Below are positions 53,769 to 64,000 of a stretch of DNA of 64,000 nt, in pieces; the stretch's first letter is position 1; each line of letters opens with the position of its first letter. Made by a program: the position numbers and the translations under genes. The notes below the pieces were generated by a model. The model was given only the letters and a program-made list of their open reading frames with translations, was not told the origin of the DNA and searched no databases. The stretch comes from Nymphaea colorata (Eukaryota > Streptophyta > Magnoliopsida > Nymphaeales > Nymphaeaceae), in assembly GCF_008831285.2 (NCBI RefSeq), contig NC_045147.1, positions 3,434,001-3,498,000 of the forward strand, read 5' to 3'.

Positions 53769-54245
53769 TGTAAGATCATTTAGTGGGCCGACATATGTCT
53801 ATAAGGAATTTCAGACATTATGGCTGTCTTAACGTAAATATCCGCTTAAGTGATTGCATTTTAGGATATTACGTCATTTTAGATGGTATGGGGTAATTTT
53901 GAAATGTATAGATACCAGTACGCAATTACGGACTCTTTGATGGGTGGAATTCGTAATTGTCCTCATTATAAAATGGTAGTGGTCCCTGGGGTCGTGCAAT
54001 GGTTGCCTGAAACATTGGTTTCTAGGGTTTTCCTCTTCCCCATCTGAGAGAGACCTCAAGCGCGCCGCAAAGACCCTGGAAGATCCTACCGCGATCTACC
54101 GTCCAGTTCTTTAGATGGATTCAGGTACGCTTCCGCTTTAAGTTTAAGGTTATGTTTATTTCAATGATTTAGCATGAGCATGATCATGTTTTGTTTATGG
54201 CATATACGTTAGGTTTTGTGTATGCATGAAGGGGAGAAATCCCAA
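53769..54245 (+). repeat. Copia-3 5' LTR
   Basis: TGTAAGATCATTTAG start, ends GAGAAATCCCAA and then GGCTTCTATCGC. The terminal CA and the primer site expected next are missing, consistent with a small deletion at the LTR/UTR border. Confidence 0.9.
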
Positions 54246-55929
54246 GGCTTCTATCGCAGCCACGAAAGAAGAAGAAGACACAGAAGGGGAGGCGACGGCA
54301 GAGAGGGGCAACGGCCGGGGCCAGCCGTTTTGGCGGCACGGCGGGCAGCGACCGCCGGTTCGGGCGACGGCCAGCGCCCACCCACCTCCGTCCCTTCCGA
54401 TTTCCCTTTTCGATTTCTGAAAGAACTGCAACAGGTGCGGTAGAAAGGCTTTCGCCCACCTCCATCCACCCGCCTCCGGACATGCCATCGAGCTCTCTAT
54501 CGCCGGACGGCGTCGTGACACCCACCGGTGCCCACCCAAGGCTCCCGGTGGCCCACTGGAGGCGATTTCGCCGTTTGCCGTCAGTTCGATGACTGATCAG
54601 AGGCGAGCGGCGGTTTCGGTTGAGTGGAGACGACGCTCGGGCGGTCGAGCTAGGTTGGACCGGGTCGGGTCTTGCAAACCCGATCCGGATCCATCAAATT
54701 TTTAAAAAAAAAAAATTCATTTTGCTGCCCGCCCGCACCTTTGTGTTAAGATTTCGGACCGGGTCGGGGCCGGCAGGACCCGACCCGTATCCATACGGCC
54801 TTGTTGTAAAACTCGAACCGGTTCATTCGGTTTCAGAACGGTTCAATCTGATTCAGAACCGATTCGGTCCGATTCAGACCGTTTCGAACCTTTTGGGGAC
54901 CGATTCAGATATTTTTTGGACCGGTTCAGTTGTTTTTGAGACCGGTTCGGACCTTTAAAACCCGATTCGGATCATTTTGGGACCCGTTCATTCAGTTTTA
55001 GAACCGATTCAGACCCTTTTCAGAACGGTTCAGTTGTTTGCAGACCGGTTCAGTTGATTTTGAAACCGATTCAGGGCATTTCAGACCGGTTTATTCAGTT
55101 TTAAAACCGATTTAAGTCATTTTCAAACCGGTTCAGTGGGTTTCAGAACCGATACGGTCTATTTTGACCGGTTCGTCCAATTTTTAGACCGGTTCAGCCC
55201 TATTTAGGGGCATGTGGGTGCTTTAGTTGCGGTTTAAGAACGATAAGGGCCACTTTAAGGCCGATTCAGTGGTTCTTGATCCTCTTAAGCACGATTATGG
55301 TACCGGTTCATAATATTTTGGACTCTTTTGGGCCTATTTCATTAAACCATTTGGTTTTGGGTTTAATGTTGGGAAAGTTTTGTATGTAATTTTAATTCAT
55401 GTATCATGTTTTGCATGTTTTAAATTTGTTGGTGTACTTTAGATGAATATTTGGATTATGAATTTGATCTTTGGCCATGTCTATTGTTTGAAATGAGTAT
55501 GTTTGTATTTTATGTCACCAAAGTGACCTCTGTTGTACGAATTTGCATGTTTTGAACATTAGATGATAGTATACTTGATCCATGCGGACAATGATCAACC
55601 CAAAGGAGGATTGTTGTTTGGTCAGGTTTAAGTATACAGGGCAATGAATATGTGGTAATTTTTCAGGTTTTCATGTAAATAGCGAGTCAATCCAAAGATA
55701 GGCTCGTTGTTTGACAGGGTTAATTATCTATATTCATTGTTGACCAAGAATACCACTTGCAGTTAGTATTTCAATCCAAAGATTGGATATTAACGTTGCA
55801 CCGGTACCTTGTGATGGGATTTAGGCCATTGTATTTAAATTCATTTATATTTATTATTTCATTTTTGTACATGTTTTGATTGTGAGCATGTTTGGTATTT
55901 TTGTTCTTTGTACAGTGAGTTCTGCTTCC
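54246..55929 (+). repeat. Copia-3 5' UTR with CCGGTTC array
   Basis: Same layout as Copia-2: GC-rich stretch to 54700, A-run, CCGCCCGCCCGC, array of ACCGGTTCA units at 54770-55310, AT-rich stretch, and TTCTTTGTACAG before the gag start. Confidence 0.85.
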
Positions 55930-56928
55930 ATGATATCTGCAAATTTGAGTACTGTTCCTGAGTTAAATGGTTCGAATTTTAAGGACTGAAAAGAAACTGT
56001 TATGATTGTTCTGGGTTGTATGGATCTAGACCTTGCATTTAGGGAGTTGTGCTCACCTCATCCAACAGATCAAAGTTCCCATGAGGATAAGCGGTACTTT
56101 GAACGGTGGGAACGCTCAAACCGTATGTGTCTAATGATCATGAAGAGATCAATCCCAAAAAATTTTAGGGGCTCTATTATTGAAAAGGCTAGTGCCAAGG
56201 CGTTCCTTGAAGAGATTGAAAAACGTTTTGCTAAAAATAAAAAGGCTGAAACAAGCACTCTTTTGAGTAAACTTATGACGCTGAAGTATAAAAGTAAGGG
56301 GAACATACGGGAGCACATTATGTAAATGTCTCATCTTGCTTCAAAATTACAGGCGCTAGGTCTGAGGTTACCCGAAGACTTTATAGTGCATATGGTTCTT
56401 CTTTCTCTTCCACCACAGTTTGGACAGTTTAAAATTAGTTATAACTTTCAAAAGGAGAAATGGACTCTTAATGAGCTCATTTCGCACTGTGTGGAAGAAG
56501 AGGAGAAATTGAAGCATGATAGGATAGAAAGTGCTCACTTGGCTACTACGTCTAAAAGTTAGAAAATGAAGGCTATTAAGGAAGTTGCAGTTGATCATGC
56601 ATCCATCAAAAAACAAAAGAAGCATAAGGAAGGCAAATCAAGCTGCTTCTTTTGCAAGGACGAAGGTCATATGAAGAAGGATTGTACTTAGTACCACGCA
56701 TGGCGTGAAAAGAAAGGTACGATTCTTACTTTGGTTTGTTCTGAGGTTAATTTAATTTCAGTACCAAGGCACTTGTGGGTAGATTCGGTTGCTACTACTC
56801 ACATAAGTGTTTCCGTGCAGAGCTGCCTAAATTGTCGAACGCCAATTGATGTTGAAAGATTCATCTATGAGAGCGATGACATGAAGGCGAAGTTTGAAGT
56901 CATAGCAGATTTTTTGAGTTATTGTTAA
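55930..56928 (+). pseudogene. Copia-3 gag, four stops
   Basis: Duplicate of the Copia-2 gag but decayed: TGA at 55987-55989 (Trp codon of FKDW), TAA in 56323-56325, TAG near 56560 and TAG near 56690 just after the zinc knuckle CFFCKDEGHMKKDC. The protease remnant again reads LWVDSVATTHI. Since Copia-2 is open, these stops arose after the segmental duplication. Confidence 0.9.
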
Positions 56929-57900
56929 AGACTGGTTGTTATTTGAATTTGATAGAAACTTATGTAATACCGCCTTTTAGACGGAATTTGGTTGTTATTT
57001 CCTTAGTGAACAAATTTTGTTATTATTGTTCATTTGGAGGAAATAAATTTAAGTAGTTTCTGCATTCAAATTTGAATTCCACTGGTTCTTTGTCTTGTAG
57101 CGATAACCTTTATTTGTTTGATACTGTTGCTTCATATAATGAAACCTTGCATGTTACATTTAGTGGTACTAAAAGAAAATTAGCCAAAGAGAATTCAGCT
57201 ATGTTATGGCATTGGCGCGTAGGACATATCTCTGAAAAAAGAATATAAAGGCTTATGTCAAAAGGAATTCTTGAGTCCCTTGATTTTGCAGACTTTAATG
57301 TTTGCATTGAATGTATAAAGGGAAAATGAACAAACATTAAGGGGTTATATGTTTTATAATCCATCCAGTAAGTCTTTCTTTGAAAAGAGAAATGCTCATT
57401 TCTTTGAGGATATTGAGTTTGGGGGAGGTGATCAGGTTAGGAGCATTGCCTTTGAAAAGGGACCTGAGTCCACTCTATTCAGAAGAAGGCAATGATGTTG
57501 ATCTCCATACTGAAGAACAAACTCAGCTACCTCAAGAAAATTAAGTAGAGGTGTCACTAAGGAAATCCATATATGGACTAAAGCAAGTTTTCCAGTCATT
57601 ACAAACTTCATCAAGTTATAGTTTCATTTGGTTTCGAAATTAATATGGTTGATGAATGTGTATACCAAAAGTTCAGTGGGGGCAAATTTATCTTTCTGGT
57701 TTTATATGTCGATGATATATTGTTGGCAAGTAATGATGTGGGCATATTGCATGAAACTAAGAATTTTTTGTCAACAAAGTTTGACATGAAGGATCTTGGT
57801 TGTGCATCTTTTGTATTGGGGATCCAAATATTTTGAGATCGTTCTCAGGATATTCTTTGGATTATTACAAAAGTCCTACATTAATAAGGTGTTTCACTGA
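56929..57900 (+). pseudogene. Copia-3 pre-integrase and RT scraps
   Basis: Same pieces as Copia-2: WHWRVGHISEKRI, CIECIKGK, KSIYGLKQ and LYVDDILLASNDVG. It has about 50 bp near 57000-57050 that Copia-2 lacks. No integrase core. Confidence 0.85.
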
Positions 57901-58542
57901 TATGGCATGAAAAGTTGTAAACCAGGAAATACTCCAGTTACTAAAGAAGACAAGTTTTGTCTCAAACAGTGCCCTAAAAGTGAAATCGAATCTAAGGAAA
58001 TGGAAATGATTCCCTATTTGTCTGTTGTGGGAAGCCTTATGTATGCTCAGGTTTGTACTCGTTTAGATATTGCATTTATCATTGCAATGTTAGGCAGATA
58101 CTTAAGTGATCCTGGTATGGATCATTGGGAAGCAGCCAAAAGGGTATTGAGGTACTTACAAAGAACAAAAGGTTTTACGCTCACATACAGGAAGTCAGAC
58201 CAGTGGGAGATCATTGGGTATTCAGATTCTGACTTTGCTGGGTGCCAAGATAATAGCATTCAATCAGGTTTTGTGATTGTAGAATTTTGTCACGAGGCTG
58301 CGCATTATGTATGGTATAGGCTGCGTATTATGTATGGTATAGAAAGACCACTAAGGTTGTTGTGTGACAATAATTCAGTAGTCATGTACTCTTATAACAG
58401 CCACAGTTTGTCAAAGTCGAAGCTCATCGACATTAAGTTTTTGGCCGTTAAAGAAAGGATACAGAATGGTCAGGTGTCTTTAGAGCATATTGGGACAAAC
58501 TCTATGATTTGTAGATCCGCTTACCAAGAGTTTAACACATAA
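57901..58542 (+). pseudogene. Copia-3 RNase H, longer frame than Copia-2
   Basis: Open for 211 codons (MKSCKPGNTPVTKEDKF to FNT), covering the RT/RNase H link that is broken by stops in Copia-2. It contains VGSLMYAQVCTRLDIAF, GYSDSDFAGC and LLCDNNSVVMYS. The end is degraded. Confidence 0.85.
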
Positions 58543-58983
58543 GGTCTTTCACAAACATGTTGTTCATATGGGTGTTATCCTTGGATGATGTGCTGGTTTA
58601 GTGGGAGTTTGTATTTTGTTTGCTCTAATGTATGGACACGTATTCAGTTTTCTGCAGAATAAAGTTTAAAGTTCTTTGGTTCCATTCTGTGTTTATGTTT
58701 TGATCTCCATAAGGTTTTAAAGTTGGACCAGTTGAGAATAGACATGTTGTAATCACATTGCATGTAATTCTCATGCTATACATCCATATCAGATCTATGT
58801 CATTGATTATGTTAACATTTGTGATCATTGAAGGTTTAGCAAATTTTATTATAGCGAAAGCCGCTTTGGTTCTGTGTTGATATGGTCATGGACGAGATTG
58901 GCGAAAATGACGTTTAATAAGATAGCAATTATGAACTCTTAAGGTTTTGTGTAATGTCTGAATGTATAAAGACATATTTGGCC

Positions 58984-59466
58984 CAAGTGGGAGATTGTAA
59001 GATCATTTAGTGGGCCGACATATGTCTATGAGGAATTTCAGACATTATGGCTGTCTTAACGTAAATATCCGCTTAAGTAATTGCATTTTAGGATATTACG
59101 TCATTTTAGATGGTATGGGGTAATTTTGAAATGTATAGATACCAGTACGCAACTACGGACTCTTTGATGGGTGGAATTCGTAATTGTCCTCATTATAAAA
59201 TGGTAGTGGTCCCTGGGGTCATGCAATGGTTGCCTGAAACATTGGTTTCTAAGGTTTTCCTCTTTCCCATCTGAGAGAGACCTCAAGCGCGCCGTAAAGA
59301 CCCTGGGAGATCCTACCGTGATCTACCGTCCAGTTCTTCAGATAGATTCAGGTACGCTTCCGCTTTAAGTTTAAGGTTATGTTTATTTCAATGATTTAGC
59401 ATGAGCATGATCCTGTTTTGTTTATGGCATATACGTTAGGTTTTGTGTATGGGAGAAATCCCAACA
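58984..59466 (+). repeat. Copia-3 polypurine tract and 3' LTR
   Basis: AAGTGGGAGAT then TGTAAGATC at 58996. Ends CCCAACA at 59466, followed by GAGAC. An 8-bp deletion near 59450 (GTATGGGAG for GTATGCATGAAGGGGAG) distinguishes it from the 5' LTR. Confidence 0.92.
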
Positions 59467-59471
59467 GAGAC

Positions 59472-60060
59472 CACTTCTCTGAGTTAATTTCTCGGCAATC
59501 AAGCAGCAATGATGGGCTTTGAGTGTCGATGATGGCCTTCAAAGCAGAGAAAAGGCGGTCAATACAAAGATGCATAGGTCTGTGTGAACGGTGGCTCAAG
59601 GGTCCACATGTCCACAAACCCTTTCTATTTTCTCTACTGTTTTTTACGATGCAGACAACAAAGCAACAAAGCATGGTGTCCCGAGAGAGGAAAGTTTGCC
59701 TTCCTGCTGACAACTTATCTTGCAATCTAAACAAAAAGGATACAGTTATTTCTTTTCAGAAGAACTCTGAACTGAATTGAGAAGAACTCTGAGCAAAGTG
59801 AATTCAATTCAGCTTCCTACTTTCTCAGTTATCTAAACAAAAAATACAGTAATTTCTTTTCAGATTTTTATCAAATACCATCCTACTCGTATCAGTGGTT
59901 TCCATTTCTGAATCGACTCCTGTGCTCCAACATCATCCGCTGCCTTCTTCTTCATAAGATTGAGAACTTCTCTTCTCTTTTTCACTAAATCCTATTGTGA
60001 AACACTTTTGACAAAAGCAATTGTTCCTAACTTAAGAAGGCCAGGACTCAATCGATGGCA
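59472..60060. other. 3' flank of CXE4
   Basis: Duplicate of 42339-42919 with few differences. No gene is seen. Confidence 0.6.
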
Positions 60061-61031
60061 TCAACCTGCGCGGTTGATGAACGAAGCAAATAGCTTTAGC
60101 AGCAACCTCGCCTTCTCCTTCTCCGGATTGAAGAGGTGGAAGACGTGTTCCTCCCCCTCCACCTCGTCCACCTCTGCCTCCCCCTTCCACCCGCTGCCGG
60201 TCAAGGCCTCGTAGAACCACCAGTCGCGGTCCCGCATGCCGTCCTTCCCAGCGATGGCTACCAACACGGACCGGCACCCCAGCCCAGAGAGCGGTGGCGA
60301 ACCGACCGCCAGCGGGTTAAGGATTGGGTCGTCATCTCCGATGTTTGCAGGGCATGCCGCCTTCCAAAACGCTTGAGCGCCACAACCTCTGATGTCTCGC
60401 AACCGAGGCGAGCAGAGGACCAGAAGAAAGGGTGCACCAAAATGACTCCTTGAAGCTTTACCGGATCTTCAAGGGCTCGACCAGATCCAAGAGCTGCAGA
60501 GGCGCCGCCGGCACGCATGGCCACATGGTAGGCGAGGTTGCTGCCGGCACTGTCTCCAGCAACCACGACGCGGCCCAAGTCGGCATGATCAGCGATCCAC
60601 GGCTCAGCACCAGGCCCTGTTTGGGACACCACCCACTGGAAGGCTTCCCAACAGTCGTGGTGGGAGGTGGGGACGGGATGCTCCGGAGCCAGGCGGTACT
60701 CGATGGAAACGGCAACGGCACCGGACTAGGTGACAAGGGAGTTGATGTAGTTGTGGTAGAGAGGGGAGAAGGCAGACTCGATGCAGAAGCCACCACCATG
60801 AAAGTAGACTAAGAGTGGACTGCGGTGGTTGCCGGAAAGTGGGGGGAGGTAAATGCGGGCGGAGAGGCCGGTTGCGGGGTTGATGAGGACGTCCTTAGAG
60901 GAGATGCCGGTGGCATGATGGTCGTTGGAGGGAGGCACCCTCTCGTTGCCCTTCAGCCTCTCTACGTGGCCATCTTTGTAGATACGGAGATATTCAGGAA
61001 CCTCCTGGTCCAACTCTTGGGAGGGATCCAT
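60061..61031 (-). pseudogene. CXE4: recently broken carboxylesterase
   Basis: Duplicate of CXE3, nearly identical along its length from MDPSQELDQE at 61031. Two lesions are visible. A TAG at 60728-60726 replaces the Glu codon in SLVTESGAV (CXE3 reads GAG). A 4-bp deletion near 60372 (GCTTGAGC where CXE3 has GCATGTATGAGC) shifts the frame in the cap region before the Asp and His motifs. The HGGG, GDSAG, AGKD and EEHVFHL motifs are all still written in the DNA but not in one frame. The freshness of the lesions against the near-identity to CXE3 suggests loss after the tandem duplication. Confidence 0.93.
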
Positions 61032-61821
61032 GGCGGAGAAGGAGAGATGCGGTCTGAAGGGGAGTTGGAAATGGTTCTAACTACAAGTTGTTTCGGCAAT
61101 ATTACTCAAAGTAACTAGTTTTTTTCTCGGTCATTTCTGCGTTCAAGCGTTGTAAATCCAAAATCCTTTCATTTTTTTAACAAGGCAAATTCTTGTTTGC
61201 TGTTACAGGCAGTCATTTTATTATTAACTTTATTAACTTTACCCATTGCTAGAAAAATAGTCTCACTTTTATTTTACGAGATGGAGAGGCTGATAGAAGC
61301 TCAAAACCATCCCCTTTCTCACCTTGCCCCCCTCGTCCTCTTAATAACGTTTGATGCTTAAGAATTTTACTGTGCATCAAGCATCAAGGAAACTGCAAAT
61401 TTTTGTATGCTTTTTAATCGCACAAAGAAAAAATTATCGTGGTAAATTAGAAGGAACAAGGTAAAACCTCAAAGGTCCAACCTTTTACCATGGTTTTTTT
61501 TTTATGGTAATTTAAGGTTTCAAATTTTCACATTGACATCAAATCGGACCTAAGGTTACGGATTGTTTTATGGTGCATCGAGATAAGCATTCCCCCATGT
61601 GGGTGTTTTCTTTTCTAAAACATAAAGAGTTGATGCGACAAAATTTAAAAAGGAAACCGAAAGCTGGCAACCTATCAGCTTTGTCCAGTCTTTTGCATAG
61701 ACCCTTTTAGGGATATCTTGAAACATAATCTATTAGAAAAACCTATGAAATTAATTTTGTAAAAATAAATTCAACAATAACATTTTCTTTTAGTGTAATA
61801 TAACAACTCTCTCTCCCTCTC
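61032..61821. other. 5' flank of CXE4
   Basis: Duplicate of 43895-44682, with a short 'attaacttt' tandem gain near 61225 and a 20-bp loss near 61465. No gene is seen. Confidence 0.55.

Positions 61822-61870
<49 letters not shown>
61822..61870. repeat. (AT)n microsatellite with one CA
   Basis: Counterpart of 44683-44729, interrupted by ACAT near 61838. Confidence 0.95.
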
Positions 61871-61875
<5 letters not shown>

Positions 61876-64000
61876 GTGCCATGCCATAATCAATTGACAA
61901 ACAGGTGGCATAACTTGTCATTGATTGAACACATTTCACCAATTTTATAATAAACCACTTGTCTTGCTGTTACTTGGATTAACTTCAATGCTTAAAAAAA
62001 GTACTTATCAAAGGGAGATGTGAAGCTTTTGCCAGAGTACAATAATTTAGGGAAATATCTTCTAACGGATGGGCCGTTTCAATGTGACTGACGTCGTGTT
62101 TCTGAATTTCTCGTAGCGTGAAGCTGACAAACAACGGTGGACAGTATTTATCCTCACCTCAGCTTTGACCAAATTTTCTTTTTGGAAATTACTTTTGAGC
62201 CTACTTGAGATTTTTATAGCGAGGAAAATATTGCCCAAGTACTCCAAGGATAAATAGTCATCATGATCATGGGGACAAAATTTTGAAAACTCCTTGGGAG
62301 TGACTTTTTTTATTGCTTTCTACCATGAATAAAGGAACAAAAATAATAGAGTTATTTTGCATGTTGTTACTTTCCTCAATTGTAAATGGTGAGACCACGG
62401 TACTTTAATTGATGTGTACGTACTCCAATCAGGGGCATTTTGTAATTCATATACGTACAAAAAAATGTGGTATTTCCGATGCACAACTCATAATATTGTT
62501 GTTACAAATGCAAAAGCATAGCTGTGGATGCATGATTCCCAACTTGGGTTCCCTTGTTTTCATCGAGTTCATGAAAAAAAAAAAAAAGTTTGGACTTGAA
62601 GACTCGAAAAAAAAGACTGATGGAAGCGTTGCCAGCTTGGGTTCCCTTGTTTTCATCAAATTCTTGCAAAAAGAATAGTGTCAGATCATAGATATCTGAA
62701 GATTGGTTGGTAAAAATGGGGCAAAAAAGGTTTAAATTTGGGTTGCGTCCAACTTTTTATCAGATTGGGCTTAGTCAGATTTTAGGGTTTGGAATTACAT
62801 TTAGACTTCCTTTTTTATAAGTAAACTTGGAGCTGCCTGGAATCAAATCTGCCGTTTGTAGGATTTATCCAACTTGAATTAAGATTCAGCTATGATCAGT
62901 TGTAGAACTAATGTGTTATTCCTTAACCTGTGGTGAAGGAAATCAGCCTGAACTATTATTTTTATGTTTTGAAAAAAATATATTAAGAATTGATTTTCAC
63001 CTATTTGAACTGTGGTAGGTTAGATAGAGGGAAGACGATACAATTGAAAATCTTGGAAAGGAGAAGGGATTTTCTAACAATGACCAAACCTTCAAAAGAG
63101 AAAAGGACTATCATAACCATGGTTAATACGGCGTAGGTTACTGGAAGTTTCCTTTTTATTAAAATCTGACGTCCAGAGTCTACCTAACACAATTGCTGGT
63201 TGAGAATAAACTATTATTAGATCCGACCTTCATGCTGCTCATCAAGTCGGCAGCTGACAAGCGTCTCTTATGATTATTAAGTCTTAGTATATTTAAAATT
63301 AGGCAAAATGCTGAGTTTTGTTGCCCGTTATGAATTATTAATTAAACTTATCATATCATCCATCGCCTACTTGCCTAAAAGTACTTCAAATGATTCACAG
63401 TTATTATGGATATTATTGTATATTTGCTACTCTCTTAGCCTTCAGCCAGGGGCGGTGCCATAAACTTTTGACCAAGAGGCACTAAATATATAGTGAATAA
63501 AAAACGTATAAATTAAAAGAACTATAATTTAAAAAGCAAATCAAATATTCATAATTATGAACAAATTTACAATTGGCTTCAAAAAACAAAACAAATGACT
63601 ATAGTTATGAATAAATTTATAATTAGCTTCAAAAAGTAAATTTAATAACTATACTTTTGTACAAATTTACAATTAGTCCCAAAAAGTAAATCAAATGAAA
63701 AAGACTGTAGGTCTACACATATTTATAGTTGGCTCCCAAAACAAAACAAATAGTTATAGTTTTGTACAGCTTTACAATTGGCCCCAAAAAAACAAATCAA
63801 ATAGTTATAGTTCAATTATAGAATTAAAATTGGCCCAAAAATCAAATCAAATAGCTATAGTTCTGTACAAATTTATCATTGGCTTCAAAAAAGCAAAACA
63901 TATAACTATAATTGCAAATAAACTCACATTCAGCCCAGTTGGTGTTTCATATTCTGGAAACAAAGCATGATTGTTTCATCAATGGTGTTGTCAAATGTAT
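61871..64000. other. AT-rich intergenic, duplicate of 44730-46863
   Basis: Near-identical to the first unit. It ends at the window edge just as the hAT/ZMYM1-like relic begins (63950-64000, CAAAGCATGATTG). About 38 bp of the inverted-repeat region present at 44785-44822 are missing near 61930. No gene is seen. Confidence 0.6.

Larger units (their letters stand above)
53769..59466 (+). mobile_element. Copia-3: complete-ended, internally deleted copia element
   Basis: Both LTRs are full length (53769-54245 and 58996-59466), with target duplication GAGAC at 53764-53768 and 59467-59471. The internal region lacks the integrase core and N-terminal RT exactly as Copia-2 does. The element is about 5.7 kb. 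It shares the absent primer site after the 5' LTR with Copia-2. Confidence 0.94.

Overview
The window is plant nuclear DNA, almost certainly from a flowering plant. It combines an AT-rich background, GC-rich intronless alpha/beta-hydrolase genes of the plant carboxylesterase (CXE) family, several Ty1/copia LTR retrotransposons, and a large endogenous caulimovirid (plant pararetrovirus) insertion primed by initiator tRNA-Met. I cannot name the species. I saw no tRNA, rRNA or CRISPR.

Host genes. Four CXE copies lie head to tail on the minus strand: CXE1 (3869-4818, pseudogene), CXE2 (33788-34786, intact), CXE3 (42920-43894, intact) and CXE4 (60061-61031, pseudogene). CXE1 and CXE2 sit in an old duplicated unit whose flanks still align (1140-7950 against 8030-9005 plus 31577-36100). 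CXE3 and CXE4 sit in a much younger tandem duplication (about 35990-49645 against 49746-64000, the latter cut by the window edge), with a 100-N assembly gap between. In each pair one gene is intact and one is broken.

Mobile elements. Copia-1 (9006-31571, minus strand, target-site duplication GGATC) interrupts the flank of CXE2. Copia-2 (36851-42333) and Copia-3 (53769-59466) are two duplicates of one internally deleted copia insertion (target-site duplication GAGAC). A fourth copia relic is at 50605-52120, a copia RNase H relic at 690-930, a TIR-bearing non-autonomous element at 4957-6697, and a decayed hAT/ZMYM1-like transposase gene with an in-frame 42-bp minisatellite at 46830-47400.

Viral block. 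At an A-rich tract in the 5' UTR of Copia-1 lies a 15.8-kb patchwork (14727-30519) of one or more caulimovirids, in three segments of alternating strand: V1 (14727-20812, minus), V2 (about 20834-26463, plus) and V3 (about 26485-30519, minus). The gene order recovered is leader with tRNA-Met primer site, ORF A (107 aa, virion-associated-protein-like), movement protein, coat protein with a zinc knuckle, then (V3 only) the last codons of RNase H, ORF D (82 aa), and ORF E (about 440-469 aa). ORF E starts 5 nt after a conserved splice-acceptor-like site. Protease and reverse transcriptase are absent except for the RNase H tail.

The most interesting observation concerns V1. It is a circularly permuted copy with a 58-bp terminal repeat of an RT-less circle of about 6.03 kb. 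Its ORF E is strongly diverged from the ORF E found beside the RNase H tail, although leader, ORF A, MP and CP are nearly identical in all copies. This fits either a two-component pararetrovirus sharing a common region, or a defective recombinant carried by a helper. The three segments form long inverted repeats that could make double-stranded RNA, and their junctions carry short fillers that look templated from nearby viral sequence.
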